Below, piece by piece: positions 10,847-22,200 of a stretch of DNA of 64,000 bases (its first letter is position 1; each line of letters opens with the position of its first letter). This stretch comes from Anseranas semipalmata (Eukaryota; Chordata; Aves; Anseriformes; Anseranatidae). The stretch lies in assembly GCA_013399115.1 (NCBI GenBank), contig VXAA01003326.1, forward strand, positions 419,730 to 483,729, in the 5' to 3' direction. The notes under the pieces were generated by a model. The model saw only the letters and a program-made list of their open reading frames with translations. It ran no database searches and was not told the origin of the DNA. The position numbers and the translations under genes are program-made.

Positions 10847-12750
10847 AAGTAAAGTAGGGCATCCAATTGCATTGCCAAGTTTAGATATTTAGTCACTTGA
10901 TTTTCTCTATAGTGAAAGGAGAGAGGGAGTCATCTTCCATGGATAATTCAACCCTTTGGTCACCCTACTTACTAAATGTTCTTCAGTAACCTACTGAAGT
11001 TTTGTGGACTGTGTCTATTTCCTCTGTCTTTAGCTAAGCCCAGCAAATTCAGGCACAGTGCCCCTAACTTCTTCAATATTAAGGATCCCCTTCTCCACTA
11101 CATCTCTTCTTTCACAAAAGAGACAGAACACTTGTACCTTCCCACCCTGCTCTGTAGCTGAAATGTTTCAAGCTCAATGCTTCACTTCCCTCAGCGTATC
11201 CATCCTGCCACTTCTTCTCATGGTGGTGTCTCTCCATAGTATTCCTTGGCATGAGAAAAGTCAGGGAACCTAGAAGACAAAATGTTGCATAGTGCGTTAG
11301 TTGCTCTGAGCCTTGCAATGCTAAGGACACTCCACCTGTAACCTGCCTTTCACTTGCAACCCGGTAAGCTTTCATTGACCCACCCCAAGTGCCATTATCC
11401 TCACCACCTTACATCGGTGGATTCTGGCCTTTTACATCTGGTTTCTTCCGCAAAGTCATCGCCTTTGAGGTTTCAATGATCACGTCCTTCCTCTGCCTCC
11501 TCACCCTTTTGCCTTGTAGCTATCAGTCTATACTTCCATGTGTAGATCCATTCACCCTTCACCCTTCACTTTTTAGTTTCAACCTTCTTATTGAAACAAA
11601 CACTTTACTTAGTAGAAAATGAACAATACTCATTTTAATATCCAGCAAATATTATCAATAATATGCAAGCCAAAACTTAATGGTCAGTTACTGTGCAACA
11701 CCTGCACCTAGCAAGGTATGCTCCATTCAGCACCAGTAGTGTCATAAACAGCAACTGTCAATGGGCAGATTGACCAAATTTTGATAAAAAGTATAATTGT
11801 ACTAGGCAGAAAGCAAGAAAAAAAGATTTTTTCATCACTGTTGAGTAGATCATTGTCACCACCTGCTGCCCTGGAGAGGACATCCAGAAGAGGAAGCTAA
11901 TTGGAGTAGCCCATCACTTTTCTTCCAACCTGGAGGAGTGGGGTTTCCTCTTTCTCTCTCTTTTCTCCTCCTTGTTTCATCCCGCAGGCAGCTGCCTTCC
12001 CTAAGGCAAGTATGAAGTTTATGTATGTCATCAGCTGTGGACCGTACAAATAAGCTGTATTCTCCATGTGAACCTGCCTGAACTTTCACTGTGCAATAGA
12101 AGAGGATGTATTACAAGCCAGGCTGGGTAGAGAGCAGCTAGGAGAGAAGGCAGGAGTGGAGATGGATCTCTCTGCAGACCATTTCATGTCCTCGGTTCGA
12201 CTTGGATCATTAAACTTGTGCCAGAGTCAAATATCTACTGGGGAAATATGAGTCAAAAAATAAACAGTTTATTCAAAAATAAGAAACTTCCCTTCTGCCT
12301 TCTCACCCACAATCTGAATCAGTAATGTGAACATCAGGGGGCCATCACATCTCCAGTCTGACTGTTTTGTTGATGATAACTACTCAGCCTTTTATGTTCT
12401 TAAACTCTTTGAAGCAAATACTAAACAGTATAGAAGTATAGAGGTGGAAGTCCAGGTGTAGCTGTATCCCTGGAAGGTATAAAGAGTGCTGCTGCAAGTA
12501 TTTCAAAATTACACCAAGGACATGTACTTGAGAAGGCATCTTTAATGTGGGGCTTATTTGGAGAAAGGACTGGGGTAGTCATTATCCTGTAAGACTCATT
12601 ATAAATTTTACAAGAGGACATGTTTTTTCTACTAGAAATGCTGATTTCTGGAAACCATTTTCATGAGAATGTGTCAATTATGATAAAATTTCACTGATAA
12701 AAAAATAGCAAGCAAGTGAAATCAAATGGAAACTGTTTACACATTGGAGG
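10847..12750. other. Unique non-coding DNA
   Basis: No exon or named repeat seen. Frames up to about 90 codons on either strand show no domain or signal features. Confidence 0.5.
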
Positions 12751-12751
12751 T

Positions 12752-12787
12752 TTTTATTTTATTTTATTTTATTTTACTTTATTTTTA
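12752..12787 (+). repeat. (TTTTA)n microsatellite
   Basis: About six TTTTA units, with one T-to-C change (TTTAC) near the end. Confidence 0.9.
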
Positions 12788-13689
12788 ATAAAATTCTAGA
12801 TTGTGAATAGATTTGCTATATTTAATCAGAATGTTAAAAGCTGGATATAGATAGAAATGAAACAAAATGTTTCATTGGCTGCTGCAAACAATATTCCCCC
12901 ATCCACAAAAATAATCTAATTAAAAAATTCAGGCTATATTTCAGAACAAAATCTGACTTCAGAATATTTCTTATTGCGATGCCTGTTCCTGTGAGGACTT
13001 GTTTTCTGGAAACTCCAGTTCTTGTTCAAGTACCACAGAACAAATGCAACAGAGGTAGGCACATTCTTGGCTCTTCGATCCAAGAAAAAAAAAAAAAAAG
13101 AGTGTGATTTGCACAAGGATAACCCACCTTGCTTTCACATTGAACCACCATTCACAGTTGCAAACAAGCCTTCTTCATGTTCACCGCATGATCCTATGGA
13201 TGTAAACACCATTTCAGGGGTTTAAAAACTTACCACATCTTTGCCAGCTGTTGCCTCCACTTCATATGTAATATGATAACTAGTAACAGCTCTCTAGTCT
13301 GATACAGAGCAAATTTAAAAGCTAACTTAAAACACCGTCATTCTTGGTAGTCTCAAACTACACAGCAAAGCAGCACTTGGATAGCACTTCTTCAGTTATA
13401 TCTCATAGTGACGTTGGAAAACAGTGGCTGAAATAAGGACAGTCCCTATCACAACAAGACCACGGTTTATATTTTCTACTTTTCTGTTAGGGACATTGCA
13501 AAGAATGAGGAATTGGTGGATGCAAACAATATTCAGTTAATCATATTTTATATTTAGAGTCCCAGAAAGGTTTTTGAAATGGAAGGGAAAGTGTAGTTTA
13601 CAGGAACTCAATGTTATTCAATACAGTTTACTCAGAGGAATATGCTGAGCTGAAAAAAGCAATTCTCAAGTTGTAGAGCAAGGTGCACG

Positions 13690-13890
13690 CCTGTGTTTTA
13701 AAACCCTTTACAAATATGTATGAGACCTTTTTTACTTACAGAGGAGACTGAAGCCTGATGTCATTTTAGGATCAAAAATTATTTCAGCTCCACAGTTAGA
13801 AAGGTAGGAGATGAATACCAGAGAAGGAAACACTGATCCCTGGGTTTCCTATGGATCAGATAGTGTTCAGACTGTTAGGTTACTGGGCAA
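13690..13890 (-). repeat. Probable MIR-like SINE relic, antisense
   Basis: CCCTTTACAAATATGT is followed by TTACTTACAGAGGAGACTGA, matching the reverse complement of a MIR-like element (cattttacagatgaggaaactgaggc after a ctttacaaa junction). Downstream CCACAGTTAGAAAGGTAGGA could match the cacacagctagtaagtggcag segment. The remainder is too eroded to align by eye. Confidence 0.4.
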
Positions 13891-16673
13891 AAATAAGACT
13901 TTCGGGAAAGAGGTTTCATCTGCTCTTGGTGCTTTTCTGTGAGAAAGAACAAACCTAGTTCAGCTCCTTCCCTGAAGGAACTGAGTACTGATCCATAGGT
14001 GTGCCTCCTCGGTAGACAGAAATACCCCAAATACCCCATTCCTCTCTAGGAATGGGTGTCTATGTTCCACTCTTTCCCTATCAAATCTTTTTTATTAAAC
14101 AGCATGCATAACTAACTCCCTCTTATATTATCAGAGGACTTTGCTTATGGATTGTCACCTCAAATCTGTATCTAGCTTATGATCTTGCTGATGTGCTGAG
14201 CATTACACATGCTTGTCTGCTTCTACACATATATCAGGAAGTAAAAATACTTGAGGGGAGGAGGAGGCTGTGCAAACAGCAGTGTAGCCAGCGCTGGACA
14301 TTGCTCAGCTCATCCACAGGACAAATTAACTGAAGAATCAGAATTCCTGAACACTCATCTGCAGTACTTACTGCTGACACAGAACAACGTTTTATGAAGG
14401 TTATTTTGTTCTTTTATTTTGATCTCTTGTGTGTTTTTGTCAAATCCATGCACTCTGAAGCCTGCCAATGAAAGGTATAATTCACAATAAATGTATATAA
14501 TTATACGATGCTTAAGAGCTGGGCTGGTTTAGATGCAGCTCTTGAGGAGTTCAAATGCTGTTTGTGTGGCAGAGCTATATAACATGAGAAGTTGTGGGGC
14601 AATGGTGGTAAGATTTGCTGGTCAGTCTGGCCCCATAGCTAGAAGTGAGTCCAAATTCCTGGTTTCAGATGCTGGAATCTCACTGCATTCCCAGCAGTTA
14701 ATGGGGAAAGAAACCTTGGGTTGAGGAAATCAAAACTATTACTTTATGGGATACTATAAGTGAAGAGGAACTTTCTGTGAATTAGCTTTAGCAATGAATT
14801 CTCTTAAGACCAGGCTGTCTCAGGAGATTTCTGGTAAGTTTTGTTCCTAGCTGTGACTAAAATACTGCAAGGAAAAAAAATACCATCTTTCCACACAGCT
14901 GTTTTTACACTTTCTCTTCAAACCCCAGCCAATGCCAGGGATTGCAGATGAGAGTGGAAGTGGGAATGTGTGTCAGAACTACATTACAGAACTGTAATGA
15001 GGTTTTATCAGCATGAATTTGGAGGAGCTGAAGTGCTTAGATGCAGCAGAGCTGCGGGGATAGGACAACATGTGTTGCTGTTCCAGTGACATTAAAGCGG
15101 GAATCTCTGAGCAGAGCCCATGTGGTGAATTGAACTCTGTATACAAATAATTTCCATTACACTGAAGAATGCTGAAGTCACTAGTTTGGCTTTCAGAAGA
15201 TCTGGATTTCAATACCTCCTTGTGATTTCAGGCTGGATAACAAGACCAAAAAAACATTCTGGACACTGAAACTTAATCAAGTAGAGCACTAAACTGTTAA
15301 AAAAGCCTCTGGCCCCTTTAGAGGGTTAATCTCACCCCATGTACAACCAGCAGCCAGCAGCCACCAAAGTGATTCCACTGCCAGACTTCTGGGGCTGTAT
15401 TAAATTAGCTAGTGCCTTTTTCATTTTGTTATTGTTTTTTTGTTTGTTTGTTTGTTTTTCTTTGTTTTCCCTGTCATTTATGATTCCACCCCTGAAAGCC
15501 ACAGTTTCATTCTTTCCCATAATGCATCTATATGACCCCACTTTAGTTTTGTTCCTGGATTATTGTGGAGTCTGTCTGCTTCCATGATTTCTTGGGCTTC
15601 TTGATATTTGCCCTGAGCTCTGTCTTGGTCCTGAAGAGGTTACATGTGGGCACTCTGGGATCTCTATCCATACCTTTGTATAGATGCTGGGAACTAAATT
15701 TCCCTTTTTATTCAATATTCTTCATCTTTACTCCTCCCAGTTTTCAGGAAAAAAAAAAAAAAAGTGACCCTGGTCTTAACAACTCAAGATTTATTTGTAA
15801 TTTTAACCCACTCACTTCTAATTAAACTCCAATAGTTACTGAACATAGCAAATCCTATCCTTTTTTCACTTCTTACTCTGTAGTTCCTGCCGTGTCCTTC
15901 TATCTTTCTTACAGGTCCCTAGATCTAAATTCCTTTGTCATTTAGTGCCTATCAATGCCTAATCAGGATCTGCAGCACTGCTTTATGTCACTTAAAGAAC
16001 CTGGTTGGCCATTACATGCAACAAAGCAAGTAGATGGTGTTTTTCTGAAGAACTGAATCAGGTCCTTCACAAAAACAGTGGTACAGTGACTCCCGCTTTC
16101 ATAATCACTGCTGCCAGGACAGAGAGGAATGTTCATGACTGACTGCCACTTGAAAACTGGTCCAGTGATGAGACAACCCATCTAGGATGTAGAAAATACT
16201 CGGGGTCTACGTCAGGCAAAGGCTTCCACCTTCCAGCTCCCACTGTCCTGGATCATGTCATGCCCCTCATGTTTATGAGGGGTCAGGGGGAGATATCCTG
16301 GAGATGGGCCACTACAAGTAAGGGCATGAAAGATTACTAAGGCAAGAAAACAAGAGTGCCACAGGTAGCTCAGTGATTAAAAGCAGCCTGTGGATGAGAG
16401 AAGCACTTAGTTCAGGGTCTCTATCTCCTCTTCCTCAGCTAGCCTTGGTTTAAGAGGAAGAAGTTAGCCTTATGGGTGAATTTTGGGACAGTGATCTTGA
16501 GAAGACAGAGAGTGACACCTCCTACAGGATCCTGAAGTCCCCATCTCCCAGGCCCAGATCCTCAATAGACAAAAAAGACTGAAATGTCCCCCCTGCCTAG
16601 AAGAGCTCATGTACAATGTAAGCGCACAACACAAGGGAGCAGAAGGAGACTGCGAACTGACGNGAGCGCCGAC
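13891..16673. other. Mostly unique non-coding DNA
   Basis: No gene recognised. There is a TTTG-rich tract near 15436-15460 and A runs near 14872 and 15750. The last 60 bases before the G run become CpG-rich and contain an ambiguous base at 16663. Confidence 0.5.
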
Positions 16674-16692
16674 GGGGGGGGGGGGGGGGGGG
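16674..16692 (+). repeat. 19-base G homopolymer
   Basis: An uninterrupted run of 19 G, preceded by a CpG-rich patch with an N at 16663. Long G runs form G-quadruplexes and are error-prone in assembly, so the length may not be exact. Confidence 0.9.
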
Positions 16693-16706
16693 ACACTGCA
16701 ACTGCC

Positions 16707-16740
16707 AGACAATTATGATTAGTGTAGACAATTATGATTA
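16707..16740 (+). repeat. Short direct repeat, period 19
   Basis: AGACAATTATGATTA occurs at 16707-16721 and again at 16726-16740, with part of it (TTATGATT) recurring just after. It is a small tandem duplication next to the G run. Confidence 0.85.
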
Positions 16741-17151
16741 TGATTTAGCCGTAGGATCCCCAATAGCCGTTAACATGATATCACACTTTCCTGACAAAAA
16801 ATTAAAAGGGAAAATTCAGTGGCTAAGCAGCAGTGCTGAAACCCAGGGGTAAATGTTTGCCTTAAACGGGGCTGTAAGCCACACGAGAGAGACTAATTAA
16901 ATGTCTCTGGCCTTTAGTTATGTCAGAAATGAGAGAGAAGGGGTATTGTTTTATTTATTTATTTTTTTAATTCCCCAACTGATGAAGAGCAGTGTGGGGG
17001 AGGCATGGGGCAGGAGGGGGGGTAGATATTCCAGGGCAAAATAAGATTTCCGAGGTTTCTTTTGTTTGCAAAGCCAGCTAGAGGAAAGAACACGTTTCCC
17101 CTTCTCTGTCCCAAAGATGGAGCTGTTGCAAAGGAAGAGAGGCGGTTTGAG

Positions 17152-17183
17152 CACACACACACACACACGGACACACACACACA
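17152..17183 (+). repeat. Interrupted (CA)n microsatellite
   Basis: CA dimers with one GG interruption at 17169-17170. This explains the Val/Cys-rich reading frames on the minus strand. Confidence 0.95.
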
Positions 17184-17434
17184 AAGTTCTGCATTCTGCA
17201 GCAGGACTTCGAGGCTTCTCTGAAAACACAAGTGCTTTCTTTCTGTAAGGAGAAATAAAAATCCATATTATTATAGCAGCTGCGTTATTGCAAAATTCTA
17301 CCAAAACACAACGACTGATATTAAGTATCTAACCCCTCTTAATTGTCTATTTCATGGGCTTTAGATTTCTGCATTGCTAAAATAACCATCTGAAGACAAG
17401 ACTTCGATTCATTTTGTTTTATTAGTATTATTAT

Positions 17435-17620
17435 TTCCTTACAATAATAATAACACTTTACACTTATGCAGCACCGTTCATCCGCAGATCCAGACAATAA
17501 GGACTGGATTGTTGCTATTATCCTATCACACCCCACGAATGAAAGGGGATAAAAAATTCACCAGGAAGCTGAGACTTGGGGAGAAATTCGCTGAAACCTT
17601 GAGGACCAGGGATGATGCAG
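17435..17620 (-). repeat. MIR1-type amniote SINE relic, antisense
   Basis: AATAATAATAACACTTTACA, then CAGCACCGTTCATCCGCAGA, then TTGTTGCTATTATCC, then GAAGCTGAGACTTGGGGAGA. This matches the order of the reverse complement of an old amniote MIR-type element: aataataata-agcacttat, gcgcctttcatc-agatc, attatcccc-tttacagatgggg, aaactgaggca. Divergence is high but the collinearity over about 180 bases is good. Confidence 0.6.
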
Positions 17621-18292
17621 AAGGAAGGGTAACTAAATCCATGACAGCAAGGTCAGCTGCTTCAGTGAATTTCTTTGTTGATCAATCTTTCCAAAACATA
17701 TTGTCATTACTATTTTCAACAGAACATTAATTAATGATAGGAACTCCTTAACAATGCTTTCTGAGCAGTCTTGAATCTGAGAATTTTGATTTCTTCTGAA
17801 ATATATATTCTAGTTGAAGGACAGCTGAAGAAATGGGGAGGAAGGAAAACTGGTGTTATACAGAACAACAGACTTCATGGTCAAAATGCCCCCCCTTCAC
17901 TCTTAAAATCTGTAAGTAAATGAAAGATCTGGTGCTCCTCAAGCCACCCACTCATGGATCTGGCGAGGGTTTTCTAGAAGATAATGCCTCTTGAAACAAC
18001 ATTAGTTTTCAATTGCATTTCAGTTCAGAAATACACCTGTGTGACTGGGAGCAATGCCAAGGAGCACAGGTAGGCCTGCCCCATCTGCTCCTTGCCTTGC
18101 AGCCTAGACAGAGACAAGAAATGCAGTGACTTCAGCAAAGAAATCCTGCTGGAAAGGTGCAGCATACAACACCCAAATGACATTTTCCCTTTGCTGTGTG
18201 TTTGTGGGGGTTATTCTGCCCAAGCAGGCTACAACACACTCACATAAAGAAGAGGGTATCGTCACACTGATTAGATATGGTATTACTGATTG

Positions 18293-18345
18293 TTGTCCCA
18301 TTATCGTAGTTTATACGTGGGGAAACTGAGGTACAGTTTAATAGT
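18293..18345 (-). repeat. MIR-like SINE core relic, antisense
   Basis: GTCCCATTATCGTAGTTTAT followed by ACGTGGGGAAACTGAGGTAC matches the reverse MIR core (ccattttacagatggggaaactgaggcac). It breaks down soon after. Confidence 0.65.
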
Positions 18346-18689
18346 ATCTAACTCCAGATTGCTATAATATCTGAGCTCATCATTTCTGGTGGTTTTTAAT
18401 ATAAGGAGGAAAAATCAGACACTTTTAGGTTATGACTTATTTGCAGTCTTAGCCAAGAAGTTCCCATTCCTCTTCATTGGCATATGGAGAAAACTAGATG
18501 ACTCAGATCAACCTCACCTGTGGAGATGCAGACAGGCAGATGCACTATGCCTGTAAACCCTACCGCATGCGGGACAGTGAACCTCGAGTGCAATCACTGT
18601 CCTTTAGAAGTCAACAACGTGAAAGCCAGTCAGTCTGTGCGGGCAAGTACTGTCAACATGAAATTGCGCTCCAGAGGACACAGACACCA

Positions 18690-18830
18690 GTGTGCAAGGT
18701 GCAAGACCTCCACCTTCTCAGCTCCAAGAAAGCTGAGCAGTGTCACACAGCACATCCATGGAGAAGTCAGGAAGGGAAGCCAGGACTTGACTTCCAGGCT
18801 CCTCATCTAACCCTCAGTCACATTTCCTTT
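18690..18830 (-). repeat. Probable MIR-like SINE relic, antisense
   Basis: AAGCTGAGCAGTGTCACACA, then GAGAAGTCAGGAAGGGAAGC, then CAGGACTTGACTTCCAGGCT. This matches the reverse of the MIR 5' half (gtcacacag-aggtcagtggcagagc-ggaatagaacccaggtctcctgactcc). It overlaps the two longest plus-strand frames in this area, which makes it unlikely that they are coding. Confidence 0.5.
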
Positions 18831-19259
18831 CTTCATTGGCTTGATTCAGTAGCTTCACATGCTGTCTCCTGCCCCTGACACAAAGGGAGCAAAACTGATC
18901 ACAGGGAAGGAAGCAGATAGTACAAACCACTCTGCTTATTTTTAAAAATAAAAACAAAAGAAAATGTTCATTTGACCTGGCACATGGCTCTAACCTTTGG
19001 TGCTGCTATTATTCCCATCTCAGAGTCTTTCCACTTTCTTTCTCACCAGCAGGAAAGAAGTAACACAGTGATGTTTTATGCCACAGAGACAAAGAGGTAT
19101 TGATCCTTTTTGCCTCTGGAAAAGGTTTCTAATAATTTCCAGATATATCGTAGATTGCGGTGCTGCTATCTTTAATTAAAACATGACACAGGATAGAAAG
19201 CAATTATNAGCACAGTCACTGGGATTACTACAAAGCAAAGTTTATTTGGGGCAATATAA
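18831..19259. other. Unique non-coding DNA
   Basis: Nothing identifiable. One ambiguous base lies at 19208. Confidence 0.5.
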
Positions 19260-19289
19260 TTTTTTTTTTTTTTCTGGGGGGGGGGGGGG
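19260..19289 (+). repeat. T14-CT-G14 homopolymer pair
   Basis: Fourteen T, then CT, then fourteen G. As with the other G run, the exact length may be an assembly estimate. Confidence 0.9.
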
Positions 19290-22200
19290 TCGTTTTTTAA
19301 GTGCAGATTCCTTTTTTTGTTTTAATGTGCTGTGGTACCAGATCAGATGACTTGCAAGTTGAGCACACAGAAGGTGGAAAGAGAGAAGAGGAATATTTGC
19401 TTCTGTGTTTGTTATTCATGATAGTTAAATGTGATGTTTTGCACTTCATATTCAAAAGATTTTGTCATCTGCAGCTTGTTAACCCCCTTGCCCAGGGACA
19501 GTTGCATAGGAAAAAAAAATCCTCTGTCCAAAGGATGTGTGTGCTTGGATCAACAAAACATATTTCTCTGTCAACATTACCCCTTTGTAATGACTGTAGT
19601 GACACCCAGGCCTTGGCCCTGTGAATTTGGGAGATAGCTGTTGGCACAATACAAGGGATGATATGAACTCAGAGTGACCCTCTTTCTACACAAAGTTCTG
19701 TAGGCAGAAAGAGAAACGAAGAGTTGACTTCCCTATTGCTGCCGTGGGATCAGAGCTTCATTCCAGTCAAAGCGGTGTGTCAGATCCCCAGCTTAACCAC
19801 TCCGCTGGTAACAGTTACATATCGGTGAATTTTTGGCAACAGACACTGACTTCTTGGTTTTTATACTTTCTAATGATGGTGGGAAGTACTATCACTTTTG
19901 ATTTACCAATGAATTGCTAAGGATTCACCAGCTTCACCATGGAGGGATAGTTACCTCTCAGATTAAAATAACTTTCCTGGAAACTCACCCAGCTACAATT
20001 TTGGTGTTCCATGTGCTGAATTCAGGTGGTTTTAGGCCTTCAATCTGAAGAAAAAAAAAAAGGTGAGAGGCATGAGTTCAAGGTACTTTGGGTACGTGTA
20101 GAGTTTTACGTTCTCTCCGCTTTATAGAAAAAATACCCACTATTAAATGCATCAACCCTGAGTTTTGCTTTGTCCAGCACATTAATTATACTCCTTTCTA
20201 GAACTCCAGCCTCACAGGCATTTAAATGTATGATTAATCTTTTTTCAGGAACACGTAGAAATTGAATCAAAGAAGCACTTTGCAAAACAAGTCTATACAA
20301 AATATGCGGTTGTCTCATTAGCAGTACAAAAGAATTGCGCTGTATGGTTGGAAAGGAGCACACGTCTCTGTGCAGCCTTGCCCACTCTGGTAGTCCGTGC
20401 GTGCCCATACAGTAGTTATAACCCACCACAGATTAAAACAGGCCATAGTGATTCCTTCTTCCTCCCCCCCAACTTGCACAAATATGATGATAAGCTACCA
20501 GGAGAGGGAAAGACCCTTCTAGCTTTTCATGTGAACCTTTGTCCAGGTTCTTGCACTCAGGAGACCTTCACTCCCTACTACATGATCTTATACAGATGAC
20601 TGCATGCCTAGATAGCAGATTCATTTTTTGGCTCAAGTTCCCCTATTTGTGTAGAAGATGCAGGAATTTATTGCCACAGACCCTCACATCACAGTGGCTA
20701 CAGAAATGCTGTGCAGAAGTAAAAATGGAGGTAAATAATTTCCATTTTTTTTTTCCCTAAATTGTTCCAAAGCATAAAAGCAAAACAGTTAAATGGTTTT
20801 TCTAAGATCAGTGGGGAGCTGCTGACTTTAAAAGCTGAGGATAGAGTGTAGGAGTTTTTCTTTATTAGCCTGAGGTTAGTTTGTTATAATATGTTGGTTG
20901 ACATGCTATCAAACCAGGCTTTCTTGTGGTATCTGAATAAGATTTTTATTTTATTATGGTGGTGATAGGAAAAAAGGAAATGATTGTTGCATGTATTCAC
21001 TTATACAAATAACATCAGCTTGGATATTCTCCTAGAAATCTCTGTATATATTTCGCTCTCACATGGACACATGTCCTTTCTTTCTTACAATATAACCCTG
21101 TATAGTTTATTCACTAGTAAAATTAAATATAGCAAAGGTTTCAAGTTAAATCTTTCTCCAGTCTTTGAAAAGGATGCTGATTTCATATGCCACAATGATT
21201 AGTCAAGTGATGAGTGAACTTTCATATGCTTCTGGTTCAGATAAATGTTGACAAACACCCAAAGGATGTTTATTCAGAATTTACCTGAACTAACAGAATC
21301 TCTTGAGTCTGAAAATTTGGTCTGAAAATATCTCAGGAACAGAGCCGTCTCTTGAGAATTCCAGAACTATATCCTGCTTCCTAAACCAGCAGGAATTCAA
21401 AAATGTGGGTAGCAAAGAGTGCAATTTTTGTGAACTTCCATGAACAATCAGTTTGGGTCGAGGTCATAACTTGGAAACATGTTAGAGAGGAATACATTCT
21501 TATTTTACCTGAATTCATTCAGCCATCCCTTGCCTCAAACAAAACAGTAAGAGACACAAAGAAATCCTACCAATATCCCAAACAATCAGAAACAAAACAC
21601 AAGCAAATAAATAAAACATTTGCTTAACACAAATGGGAAATTCTGGGCAAAAGGAAACACACAAACTACCCTTGTTGTTCTGAGATTTACAGATCTGTAT
21701 TTCACAGATGCCCTACTGCTTTATTCATACTGTTAAGGGAGAGAGAAACAGCCTCTAACCATCAACACCCATCATTAAATCATTACAAAAACTCTCTTGT
21801 TAAAGAGACAGAGTATATGCATAAATATATACATACACATGCAACTATGTACATATTTATATTTATAAAATGTTGTACATAGGTGTGGAAATATGAAAAG
21901 TTTCTTGAGATTGCTTAGCTTTAGAGTGTATCCAGTGCTACCACTTGAAAGAAAGAAATGTTTTCTGGTTGCCATATGAAAAGGAACCATAGCATAGTAG
22001 AAAAGACTACACAGAAAAGAGATCAAATCTGAAAGATTTTCCTGAGCCATGGTGAAAATGAAAGGAAAGCAAAATTAAGTGACAAACATTGGGTGCAATG
22101 CTAAAATGCCAGGGGATGAACTACAGCAACCAGTGAAAACTACACCAGGGAACTCCTGTGAAAAAGAAACATATTTTAGTCAATCAGGCAGTAATGACAT

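Noticed and set aside
18498..18878. 126- and 96-codon plus-strand frames
   Set aside because: They overlap an antisense MIR-like relic and show no domain.
20106..20429. 107-codon minus-strand frame
   Set aside because: No recognised domain, no splice or promoter context; length is within chance for 64 kb.
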